Source: Candidatus Gastranaerophilales bacterium (GTDB lineage Bacteria; Cyanobacteriota; Vampirovibrionia; Gastranaerophilales; Gastranaerophilaceae). Taken from it: a DNA stretch of 39,535 bases. How positions within the stretch are numbered: the first letter of the stretch is position 1; every line of letters begins with the position of its first letter. Below, piece after piece: positions 8,751 to 16,136 of the stretch. The notes below the pieces were generated by a model. It did no database searches. It saw only the letters and a program-made list of their open reading frames with translations, and was not told the origin of the DNA. Position numbers and translations under genes: made by a program. The stretch covers positions 1 through 39,535 of the forward strand of contig CALUSG010000034.1 in assembly GCA_944323365.1 (NCBI GenBank). Direction: 5' to 3'.

Positions 8751-8951
8751 TTAGCTTTCAGCGACTATTGTTGTTACTAACTCTCCATAACTATTAAAAT
8801 GTCCGTCAGTTTCTTCAACAATATATCTTAATTCCGGTTTACCTTCCACTGCGTTTTCTGCACAATCCATTGCGTCATCATAATCTTTGAATTCTCCAAT
8901 CAAAGTTTTTGTAAGACTTGAATGATTTTTTTCTGTGTAAACGCTATACAT
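8751..8951 (-). CDS. Small conserved-looking acidic protein, unknown function
   Basis: A 66-residue soluble, acidic protein (MYSVYTEKN... ending TTIVAES) with an alternating strand-helix pattern such as DYDDAMDCAENAVEGKPELRYIVEE, suggestive of a small alpha/beta fold. It has an excellent ribosome binding site (AAGGAGA, about 8 bases before the ATG) and a TATAAT box just upstream on the minus strand (near 8970), so it is well supported as a real gene and as the first gene of a three-gene operon with the pseudo-M48 protein and a second secreted protein. No family recognised. Confidence 0.75.
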   Translation of the reverse strand: MYSVYTEKNHSSLTKTLIGEFKDYDDAMDCAENAVEGKPELRYIVEETDGHFNSYGELVTTIVAES

Positions 8952-9043
8952 ATATATTCTCCTTTCTTATTATATAATAGCACATAATAACTAAATAACC
9001 GGTGGGTTTTAATATTTTTTTTACAGTTTATTATTATAACAAT

Positions 9044-9349
9044 ATGATTGTAGAATTAAACGAAGAAAATTTTGAAGAAAATATAAAATCAGGGCTAAAA
9101 CTTGTTGAATTTTATGCTGTTTGGTGTACCTTTTGTCAAAAACAAAGACCTGTTTTAGAAGAATTATCAAGAAATAATATTTGGATTGGAACGGTTGATG
9201 CTGATAAAAACCCATTAATTACCGAAAAATATGAAATATCCGGCTTCCCTACATTTGTATTGTTCAGACAGGGAAAAGTTTTGTCTAAGCTCGCAGGTTT
9301 TCACGATAAATCTGATCTGTTAACAAGGCTTATGGAAAACTTAGGTTAG
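9044..9349 (+). CDS. Thioredoxin-like protein with WCTFC active site
   Basis: A 101-residue thioredoxin-fold protein. The redox motif is W27-C28-T29-F30-C31 rather than the usual WCGPC; the cis-proline motif GFPT and the following strand FVLFRQGKVLSKLAGF are in their normal places. It has no signal peptide, so a cytoplasmic disulfide reductase is expected. The ATG at 9044 gives the normal N-terminus; an in-frame GTG at 9002 would add 14 residues with no support. No clear ribosome binding site is visible. Its TAG overlaps the stop of the convergent efflux-channel gene by four bases. Confidence 0.9.
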   Translation: MIVELNEENFEENIKSGLKLVEFYAVWCTFCQKQRPVLEELSRNNIWIGTVDADKNPLITEKYEISGFPTFVLFRQGKVLSKLAGFHDKSDLLTRLMENLG

Positions 9350-10734
9350 ATATTTTGTGTTGTATTAATTGTATATAAATCAACGCCGCCTACAGCTTTA
9401 TATAATGATATTGTTGAAATTAAATAATTAATTTTATTTGATATTTGTTCTTTTTCTATTAATAACAAAGCTTCTTTACTGTATAAAATATCTATATTTG
9501 AGGCTGCTCCGATATTTTTTCTATCAACTATTAAATCAAATATTTGATTTTGCATTTTTAATCTTTCAGAGCTTTCGTTATAATTTTTCATTGCGGTTTT
9601 GTATTCCGCAAGCCCTAAGTTTATTTCTTTTATGGAATCTAAAATTGTTTTTTGATAACTATTTAGTGCCTCTTCATATTGGAATTTTCTAAGTTTTAAA
9701 ATGGCTATCTTACGTCCGCCGGAAAAGAAATCAAATGACGGTAATATTCCGGCATTAAATAATTGTGAATAGCTGTTAAATAATTTGCCCAAATCATATG
9801 CATTTAAGCCTATTTGTCCATATATTATAAATTTAGGTAAAAATTCTTTTTTGGCAATTCTAACGTCAAAACCCATTCGTTTTATATTGGCTTCTTCTTG
9901 AATATAATCAGGTCTATTCTCTATTATGCTTGTGTCATATTCAACAGGTATATCTGTTAATAGTGTTAAACTTTCATATTTTGATCTTTGCGGATCTCCA
10001 TCACGCATTGATAAATATACTCTTAAACTGTTAATTAATGTATCTTGTTTTTCTATCAAATTGTTTTTTTCTTCTTTTAATTGCGTAAGCAATTTTTGTT
10101 CGGCTAAAACTTCATTTATTGTACATAATCCGGTGTTGTATTTTATTGTTGTTTTATCAACTATTTCAGTTTGTAATTTTATTAATTCATCTTGTAGTTC
10201 TAAAAATTTGTCAGCTTTGATTAAATTAAAATAATCAGATGTGAAATCAGAGGTTAATGAAATATAGGTGGCTCTTTCGGCTTGTTTTACTATATTGAGC
10301 TGTTGTTCAATACTCTTTGTTTTAAGTCTGTTTTCTCCCCAAATATCTATTTCGTATGACATTGTTAAGGGTAGTTGAAAGTTATATTGTGCAAAACTCG
10401 GAATCATCATTGAGCCAAATTGTTGGTTTGATGAACGAAATTGTCTGCCTAATGAGCCGTTAAAACCAAGTGTTGGTAATTCATTTGCAAATTGAACTTT
10501 TACGATTTGTTCATTTTCTTTTATTTTTAAATCTGTGTTCTTTAAATCGTAATTTTCTTCGTAAAGTTTCTTAATATTCGTTGTTAAAATTGGATCTTGA
10601 TATTTTTCCCACCATTCAATATTTAAATAGTGAAGTTTGTTTTGTTCATGTTCTATATCTTTTTTTGTTTGTTTTGCAGATGCCGCAGGCATAATAATAG
10701 CTAGGGTTAATAGTATAATTAAAAATTTCTTCAT
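9346..10734 (-). CDS. TolC/OprM-type outer-membrane efflux channel
   Basis: A 462-residue outer-membrane factor with a signal peptide (MKKFLIILLTLAIIMPAASA). The two long alpha-helical hairpin regions rich in Lys, Glu, Asn and Gln, and the internal duplication typical of the family, are visible (for example QAERATYISLTSDFTSDYFNLIKA around residue 150 and the C-terminal half SFDFFSGGRKIAILKLRKFQYEEALNSYQ). No lipobox cysteine is present. It is divergent from marR-emrA-emrB across a palindromic operator, so it most likely forms the exit duct of a tripartite EmrAB-type pump and is regulated together with it. Confidence 0.9.
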   Translation of the reverse strand: MKKFLIILLTLAIIMPAASAKQTKKDIEHEQNKLHYLNIEWWEKYQDPILTTNIKKLYEENYDLKNTDLKIKENEQIVKVQFANELPTLGFNGSLGRQFRSSNQQFGSMMIPSFAQYNFQLPLTMSYEIDIWGENRLKTKSIEQQLNIVKQAERATYISLTSDFTSDYFNLIKADKFLELQDELIKLQTEIVDKTTIKYNTGLCTINEVLAEQKLLTQLKEEKNNLIEKQDTLINSLRVYLSMRDGDPQRSKYESLTLLTDIPVEYDTSIIENRPDYIQEEANIKRMGFDVRIAKKEFLPKFIIYGQIGLNAYDLGKLFNSYSQLFNAGILPSFDFFSGGRKIAILKLRKFQYEEALNSYQKTILDSIKEINLGLAEYKTAMKNYNESSERLKMQNQIFDLIVDRKNIGAASNIDILYSKEALLLIEKEQISNKINYLISTISLYKAVGGVDLYTINTTQNI

Positions 10735-10751
10735 AATTCTCTTCCATTATT

Positions 10752-10783
10752 TTTTCTTGTGTTATAATTATAACACAAGAAAA
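10752..10783. promoter_or_regulatory. Perfect 32-bp palindrome: predicted MarR operator over two face-to-face promoters
   Basis: The left arm TTTTCTTGTGTTATAA (10752-10767) is followed directly by its exact reverse complement (10768-10783). The centre contains a TATAAT on each strand: plus 10763-10768 and minus 10772-10767. On the minus strand TTTGCT (10795-10790) lies 17 bases from its -10 box, a good promoter for the efflux channel. The plus-strand -35 box is weak (around CTTCCA, 10741). One dimeric regulator bound here would block both transcription units; the adjacent MarR protein is the obvious candidate. Confidence 0.85.
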
Positions 10784-10805
10784 TTTTAAAGCAAAGATAA
10801 AAAAT

Positions 10806-11261
10806 ATGAAAAATAACCCCTTAAGAAAAAGAGTAGGAGCAATGCTGGTTGCAACGGGAGTATTTTCCCGGGGGCTGACATTGCAGACATTTGCGGAAAA
10901 GGGTTTTGATATAACTCCCGAACAATATTTAATATTGTCATTGCTTTATGAAAACGGGGAATTATATCAAAGACAAATTTCTGAACTAACATATAAAGAC
11001 AGACCAAATGTAAGCCGTTTGATAAATATTCTTGAGCAAAAAGGTCTTGTGCAAAGAATAAATGACTCTAATGGCAGACAGATTAATAAGATTGTAGTAA
11101 CAGAAAAAGGGAAAAAATTACGTGAAGAAATTCATCCGGTATCTGTTGAAATCAGAAAAATGGTAACAAAGGATATTCCTGTTGAGGATTTGGAAAAATG
11201 TTTATCAATTTTGGGACAAATGCTTGACAATATGAAAGACAAAGTTAATTTACAAATTTAA
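10806..11261 (+). CDS. MarR-family transcriptional regulator
   Basis: A 151-residue winged-helix repressor. The MarR fold is seen as an N-terminal dimerisation helix, a helix-turn-helix around residues 55-80 (LYQRQISELTYKDRPNVSRLINILEQKGLV) and the wing RINDSNGRQINKIVVTEKGKKL. It starts 23 bases after the 32-bp palindrome that covers both divergent promoters, so autoregulation and co-repression of the efflux channel are likely; family members of this type usually release DNA on binding phenolic or hydrophobic drugs. It is the first gene of marR-emrA-emrB, 14 bases before emrA. The ribosome binding site is weak. Confidence 0.93.
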   Translation: MKNNPLRKRVGAMLVATGVFSRGLTLQTFAEKGFDITPEQYLILSLLYENGELYQRQISELTYKDRPNVSRLINILEQKGLVQRINDSNGRQINKIVVTEKGKKLREEIHPVSVEIRKMVTKDIPVEDLEKCLSILGQMLDNMKDKVNLQI

Positions 11262-11275
11262 TATGGAGAATAAAT

Positions 11276-12265
11276 ATGGAAAATATTGATCATCATGGGA
11301 CAAATACATCAGAAGAAAATATAGACACACGTCCTGAATATATGAAAAAGAGAGTTATAGTTCCATCTGTAACCGCTGTAATATTTTTATTATTCGGAAT
11401 TTATTTTACAATACATTCAATATTTTATCAGTCAACAGATGATGCATTTGTAGAGGGTCATATTATATCTATAGCTCCTCGTGTTGAAGGGCCTGTTTTA
11501 AATTTATTGATTGATGATAATCAACTTGTTAAGAAAGGTGATTTATTGCTTGAAATAGATCCTAAGGATTACGAGGTAAAACTCGCTCAGGCAAAAGCGA
11601 AACTTGAAGAGGCTAAAGCATCTCTTGTCAGTACTGAAAATCAAGTTACAAAAACTTTATCTGATTTAGAGTTTGCACAAAGAGATTATGAAAGATATTC
11701 TAAAATGTATGAAAAAGGAATTTCATCAAAACAGGATTATGATTCAAGTTTGAATAAATTAACTTCAGCACAATCAAACAGTAATTCAGCTAAAGCTAGA
11801 TATGATGAAATTTTAGCGTCTATTAAAAGACTTGAGGCAGAAGTTGAACAGGATGAGTTAAATCTTTCTTATACAAAAATTTATGCTCCTGAAGAAGGTT
11901 TAATAACAAATCGTTCGGTAGAGCAGGGAAATTATGTTCAAGTTGCACAGCCTATGTTTGCAATTGTTCCTGAAAAAATGTGGATTGTTGCGAATTTTAA
12001 AGAAACTCAGCTTGCAAATATGAAGCCTGGACAGCCGGTTGAAATAAAAGTTGATACATATAGAGGAAAAAAATTCCAGGGTAAGGTCGATAGTATTCAA
12101 AGGGCAAGTGGTGCTAAGGCAAGTCTTTTTCCGCCTGAAAATGCTGTTGGAAGTTATGTAAAAATTGTACAAAGAGTTCCTGTAAAAATTGTATTTACAG
12201 AAGATATTTCAAAATACAATATAGTCCCTGGAATGTCTGTAGTGCCGGAGGTAAAAGTTAAGTAG
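11276..12265 (+). CDS. emrA: EmrA-like membrane fusion protein (HlyD family)
   Basis: The periplasmic adaptor of a tripartite drug pump, 329 residues. One N-terminal membrane segment (about residues 22-48, VIVPSVTAVIFLLFGIYFTI) anchors it in the inner membrane. The lipoyl-like half TDDAFVEGHIISIAPRVEGPV is followed by a long coiled-coil hairpin (about 100-190) and the second lipoyl half IYAPEEGLITNRSVEQGNYV, then beta-barrel domains. GGAGA stands 7 bases before the ATG. It lies between marR and emrB and would link EmrB to the TolC-type channel encoded divergently. Confidence 0.92.
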   Translation: MENIDHHGTNTSEENIDTRPEYMKKRVIVPSVTAVIFLLFGIYFTIHSIFYQSTDDAFVEGHIISIAPRVEGPVLNLLIDDNQLVKKGDLLLEIDPKDYEVKLAQAKAKLEEAKASLVSTENQVTKTLSDLEFAQRDYERYSKMYEKGISSKQDYDSSLNKLTSAQSNSNSAKARYDEILASIKRLEAEVEQDELNLSYTKIYAPEEGLITNRSVEQGNYVQVAQPMFAIVPEKMWIVANFKETQLANMKPGQPVEIKVDTYRGKKFQGKVDSIQRASGAKASLFPPENAVGSYVKIVQRVPVKIVFTEDISKYNIVPGMSVVPEVKVK

Positions 12266-12267
12266 TA

Positions 12268-13818
12268 ATGACTGATGCGGTTGCCCAAAATCAAAAAAGA
12301 CCTCCTGTATGGCTTATTGCAATATCTATATTGATTCCAACTTCATTTGCCATGCTTGCTACATCTGCAACTAACGTTGCAATACCGCATATTGCCGGAT
12401 ATTTTGGTTCAACGGTTGATGAGGCTAACTGGGTTATTACTTCGTATATGATTGCAAATGCTTGTCTTATTTTAATGACCGGATGGCTTGAAAATCTTAT
12501 GGGACGTAAAAATTTCTTGAAAGTTTTTATTTCTATTTTTACTGTTGGTTCTTTGATATGTGCTGTTGCTCCAAATCTTAATTTTCTTGTATTAGGCCGT
12601 TTAATACAAGGTATAGGCGGAGGTCCTATGATGCCTATATCTCAGGCAATTTTGTTGGAGAGTTTTCCTTTTGAAAAAAGAGGATTTGCTATGTCATTAT
12701 TTGGACTTGCAGTTATGGTATTTTCAATATTAGGGCCTTCGTTTGGCGGTTATATTGTTGATAATTCCGCTTGGCAATGGATTTATTATATCAATATTCC
12801 GATTGGTATAATTTCGGTTATTATGGTGCACTGTAACATTCCTGAATTAGAATTCCGTAAAAAAATTGAAAAAATTGATTTTCCTGGTATGGTTTCACTG
12901 GTCGTATGGCTTTTGACAATGCAGGTTGTTCTTGATAAAGGTCAGCAATACAATTGGTTTGACTGTGCTTGGATTTCCTGGCTTTCAGGAATTTCTGCAT
13001 GTGCTATGGCATTTTTTATTGTATGGGAGTTGGAATGTAAACATGCTTTAATTAACTTAAGGATTTTTAAAGATAAAAACTTCTTTATAGGAACAATTCT
13101 CGGCTCATCTGTAAATATAATTATTTATGTAACAATTCTTTTACTGCCACAATTTTTGCAAAATATGATGGGCTACACTGCTATGATAAGCGGTTTTTCT
13201 CTTGCTCCAAGGGTTATTTCATGTGTAATTATGCTTTTGATTATTGGACCTTTAATGAATATTGTTGATAACAGATTTTTGATTTCATCAGGATTTTTCT
13301 TTTTGGGACTTTCAACAATAATGTTTATGAATTTAAACCTCAGTGTTTCATTTGCATATGTTGCAATACCTAATGTTATTATGGGTATTGGGGTAATTCT
13401 TGTTTTTATACCTGTTTCATCTCTTGTTTTGGGGACTTTGCCTAAAACTGAATTATCAAACGGTGCAAGTTTACATAGTTTGTGTAAATGTGTTGCTACT
13501 GCATTTGTAATTTCTATGTCATCTACTCTTGTTGCAAGACATTCCCAAATGCATCAGGTTTATCTTGTTAGACATTTGTCAAATTTTAATCTTGTTTTTC
13601 AGCAAAAATTTTCTGCTATGGTTCATACTTTTATGTCTTCTGCCTCAAGTGTTTTTGCTCAACATAAGGCTAATGCTTACTTTTATAAACAACTTGTTGC
13701 TCAATCACGCTTAATGGCATTTGTTGATGTTTTTGAAATCTTTGCTTTACTTGCATTTATTTTGATACCTTATGCTTTTGCCCTAAAGGTTAATATTAAA
13801 GGTCGTAGAGAAAATTAG
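12268..13818 (+). CDS. emrB: EmrB-like MFS drug exporter (DHA2 family, 14 TM)
   Basis: A 516-residue proton-driven multidrug transporter of the inner membrane. The DHA2 pattern is visible: about 14 hydrophobic helices, TM1 with TSATNVAIPHIAGYFG, the antiporter motif region around TM5 (GLAVMVFSILGPSFGGYIVD), and the loop WLENLMGRKNFL. Length is normal for EmrB. The ATG begins two bases after the emrA stop, so the pair is translationally coupled. Typical substrates in the family are hydrophobic uncouplers and antibiotics; in a gut organism bile compounds are possible but not shown here. Confidence 0.93.
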   Translation: MTDAVAQNQKRPPVWLIAISILIPTSFAMLATSATNVAIPHIAGYFGSTVDEANWVITSYMIANACLILMTGWLENLMGRKNFLKVFISIFTVGSLICAVAPNLNFLVLGRLIQGIGGGPMMPISQAILLESFPFEKRGFAMSLFGLAVMVFSILGPSFGGYIVDNSAWQWIYYINIPIGIISVIMVHCNIPELEFRKKIEKIDFPGMVSLVVWLLTMQVVLDKGQQYNWFDCAWISWLSGISACAMAFFIVWELECKHALINLRIFKDKNFFIGTILGSSVNIIIYVTILLLPQFLQNMMGYTAMISGFSLAPRVISCVIMLLIIGPLMNIVDNRFLISSGFFFLGLSTIMFMNLNLSVSFAYVAIPNVIMGIGVILVFIPVSSLVLGTLPKTELSNGASLHSLCKCVATAFVISMSSTLVARHSQMHQVYLVRHLSNFNLVFQQKFSAMVHTFMSSASSVFAQHKANAYFYKQLVAQSRLMAFVDVFEIFALLAFILIPYAFALKVNIKGRREN

Positions 13819-13820
13819 TC

Positions 13821-13849
13821 TTGCTTTTTTCGATCTTAACTTTTATAAT
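13821..13849 (+). promoter_or_regulatory. Promoter for the ferredoxin-nitroreductase gene
   Basis: TTGCTT (13821-13826) and TATAAT (13844-13849) are spaced by 17 bases, 20 bases before the ATG at 13869. The box begins two bases after the emrB stop, so the nitroreductase is transcribed independently of the pump operon. Confidence 0.8.
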
Positions 13850-13868
13850 CATAGAAAAGGAGTTTTTT

Positions 13869-14750
13869 ATGGTAGAAATGAATCTTAAGATAGATAGTGA
13901 AAAATGTGTGCGTTGCGGACAATGTATTAACGATTGTATGGCTTGTGCATTGGAATTTGACGAAAATAAAATCCCAAAAGTTGCTTTGGGCGGTGAAAAT
14001 AGATGTATTAAATGTCAGCATTGTCTTGCAGTTTGTCCGACCGGTGCTTTATCTATTTTCGATAAAAATCCCGAAGATTCTGAAATAAAAAAAATATGTA
14101 ACCCGGATGAAGTTTTAAATTTGATAAAAAATAGAAGAAGTTACAGACATTTCAAGCAAGAAAATATTTCGCCTGAAATTATGTATAAATTAAAAGATAT
14201 GCTTAACTGGGTTCCAACCGGAGTAAATGACCATAGACTTCACTTTTCATTTATTGATGATATTGAAGTAATGAATGATTTTAGAAATTATACTAATAAA
14301 AAGATTATTGAATTTGCATCAAAACCTGTTTTAAATGTAATGTTTAAAAAATTTGAGCGATATAAAAAAGCTTTATTAAGAGGGGATGACATAATTTTCC
14401 GTGGTGCACCGCATATGGTTGTAGTTTCATCTCCAATTAATGCTCATTGTAAAGATGTTGATCCGATGATAGCATTAAGTTATTTTGAACTCTATGCTCA
14501 AAGTCTAGGTATTGGAACGTGCTGGTGCGGTTTGGCTTATGGTGTTTTAAGAATTATGCCCGAACTTTGTAAACAGTTAGAAATTCCTAATACTCATAAA
14601 ATGTCTTATGCGATGCTTTTCGGGTTACCGGATGTTAATTATAAAAGAGCTACTCAACCGGAATCTTGTGAATTCGTGTCCGTTAAGCTCGAAAATAGGG
14701 ATATGAATTTTAAAGAAAAATTAATCAGATTTTTGATTAATTCTTTATAA
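13869..14750 (+). CDS. Nitroreductase with N-terminal 2x[4Fe-4S] ferredoxin domain
   Basis: A 293-residue flavin-dependent reductase. The N-terminal ~65 residues form a bacterial-type ferredoxin with two four-cysteine clusters, C13-x2-C16-x2-C19-x3-C23 and C46-x2-C49-x2-C52-x3-C56-P. From about residue 85 a nitroreductase-fold FMN domain follows (IKNRRSYRHFKQENISPEIM, then GAPHMVVVSSP and LGIGTCWCGLAYGVL). The ATG at 13869 has AAGGAG eight bases upstream. The fusion lets ferredoxin clusters pass electrons directly to FMN, as in anaerobe nitroreductases; the substrate is unknown. It has its own promoter directly downstream of emrB. Confidence 0.92.
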   Translation: MVEMNLKIDSEKCVRCGQCINDCMACALEFDENKIPKVALGGENRCIKCQHCLAVCPTGALSIFDKNPEDSEIKKICNPDEVLNLIKNRRSYRHFKQENISPEIMYKLKDMLNWVPTGVNDHRLHFSFIDDIEVMNDFRNYTNKKIIEFASKPVLNVMFKKFERYKKALLRGDDIIFRGAPHMVVVSSPINAHCKDVDPMIALSYFELYAQSLGIGTCWCGLAYGVLRIMPELCKQLEIPNTHKMSYAMLFGLPDVNYKRATQPESCEFVSVKLENRDMNFKEKLIRFLINSL

Positions 14751-14815
14751 TAGTTGAATATTTAAATATATTATAGTATATTGATTTATATATCAAATAA
14801 ATTGATGTAAGTATT

Positions 14816-15643
14816 ATGGTAAAAATAAAAAAGATAAAAGTAGATAATATATTTACAAAATCATCGTTTAAGGGATATAGTTATGTAATAAATCCGTATA
14901 CCGGCTGTAGTTATGCCTGTAAGTATTGTTTTGCATGTTTTATACAACAGTTTACGAATCATATAACTGAGAAATGGGGTGATTTTGTTGATTTTAAACA
15001 ATGGAATGGTCATATTAACAAAAATTTAGAGTCTAAAAATATTTTGATGGCTTCTATTACGGATCCTTACATTAATGAAGAAATTAAATATGAAAAGACT
15101 AGATTTATATTGGAAAAGTTAAAAGATACCGGTTGTAATTTAACAATTTGTACACGTTCTGATTTGATATTAAGGGATTTGGATATTATAAAAAATATGA
15201 GGGCAAGAGTTTTAATTGCGGTTAATACTTTAGATGAAAATCTTGTTTCTAAAATCGAAAATACTCCTTCAATTGAGAGAAGGTTAAATGCTCTTCAAAA
15301 ATTACATGATGAGGGAATTTATACTATTTTATGTATTTCACCGATATTTCCTTATATTACTGATTTTAAAGAAATAATAAATAAAACAAGTCATTTTGTA
15401 AAAGAATATTGGTTTGAAAATTTAAATTTAAGACAACCTTATAAAAATAATATTATGGATTTTATTAAAGATAATTATAAAGATTTATATGACCTGTACG
15501 CTGACATTTTTATTCATAGTGATAATCAATACTGGCATAATTTAAAAGAAGAAATTATTGAATTTTGTGATAAAAAGGAATTAAGATATAAAATAGATTT
15601 TAGATTTGGACAAAAGCGTCTTCCTTTAATTCAAAAATCTTAA
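14816..15643 (+). CDS. Radical SAM protein, SplB-like family
   Basis: A 275-residue radical S-adenosylmethionine enzyme. The iron-sulfur cluster motif is C31-x3-C35-x2-C38 within NPYTGCSYACKYCFA, a signature of the spore-photoproduct-lyase-related group that is widespread in non-sporulating bacteria. Residues ~75-85 (MASITDPYINEE) and ILCISPIFPYITD around residue 175 fit the TIM-barrel core. The biochemical role of these short homologues is not established, and true SplB activity should not be assumed. The last 44 bases overlap the convergent phosphopantetheinyl transferase gene, an unusually long tail-to-tail overlap. Confidence 0.88.
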   Translation: MVKIKKIKVDNIFTKSSFKGYSYVINPYTGCSYACKYCFACFIQQFTNHITEKWGDFVDFKQWNGHINKNLESKNILMASITDPYINEEIKYEKTRFILEKLKDTGCNLTICTRSDLILRDLDIIKNMRARVLIAVNTLDENLVSKIENTPSIERRLNALQKLHDEGIYTILCISPIFPYITDFKEIINKTSHFVKEYWFENLNLRQPYKNNIMDFIKDNYKDLYDLYADIFIHSDNQYWHNLKEEIIEFCDKKELRYKIDFRFGQKRLPLIQKS

Positions 15644-16136
15644 ATTCTTTTTCGAAATTTCCGGCAACAGTTAGCATAAAATTATTTAGAAAAGTAAAAG
15701 ATATTTTAGTTTGAGGTGTTCCTTGTAATTTTATCCCTGCTTCATATTCTGTCCAAAATTCATAGAATTGTTCTTTTGACGCATTCGGATTTTTAAAATT
15801 ATATCTTTTTAATATTTCATAAAAATTTCTTTGTTTCATAAATTCAATATCAACACCAACCGGATTTTTATCAAATGCTGCAAGTACAATGTTTTGACTA
15901 TGAGATATACTAAATTGAATATTTGAATATTTAAATCTAGGTTTATTGTTTATAATTTTTAATTCTGTGTTTTCAATTTTAAAAAAATCTTTACCTGCCT
16001 TGGCAATTAAATAACGGCCCAAAAGGTGTTGTTTTTCTTTTTGGTAGGATAGAAATTTTTTGTCAGAGTTAACCATAGACCTTAAATCTGCATTTTCAAT
16101 ATTAAAATTTTCTATATTAATGTAAAAAATATTCAT
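15600..16136 (-). CDS. 4'-phosphopantetheinyl transferase (Sfp-like)
   Basis: A 178-residue enzyme expected to transfer phosphopantetheine from CoA to a carrier protein serine. Motifs: FSISHSQNIVLAAF (about 75-88) and VGVDIE with D96 and E98 binding magnesium, then FWTEYEAGIKLQG (127-139) with E132 and K136, the W-(S/T)-x-x-EA-x-x-K motif of the Sfp/Gsp group. It is shorter than Sfp (about 220) but has all key residues. Its ATG overlaps the TGA of the upstream toroid glycosidase-like gene (ATGA), implying translational coupling to that protein. No carrier protein gene is nearby; it could be the sole PPTase for fatty acid synthesis. Confidence 0.87.
   Translation of the reverse strand: MNIFYINIENFNIENADLRSMVNSDKKFLSYQKEKQHLLGRYLIAKAGKDFFKIENTELKIINNKPRFKYSNIQFSISHSQNIVLAAFDKNPVGVDIEFMKQRNFYEILKRYNFKNPNASKEQFYEFWTEYEAGIKLQGTPQTKISFTFLNNFMLTVAGNFEKEFKIFELKEDAFVQI

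Noticed and set aside
9002-9043. Upstream GTG start for the thioredoxin-like gene.
   Set aside because: It would add 14 hydrophobic and aromatic residues not found in thioredoxins, and no ribosome binding site supports it; ATG at 9044 gives the usual N-terminus.
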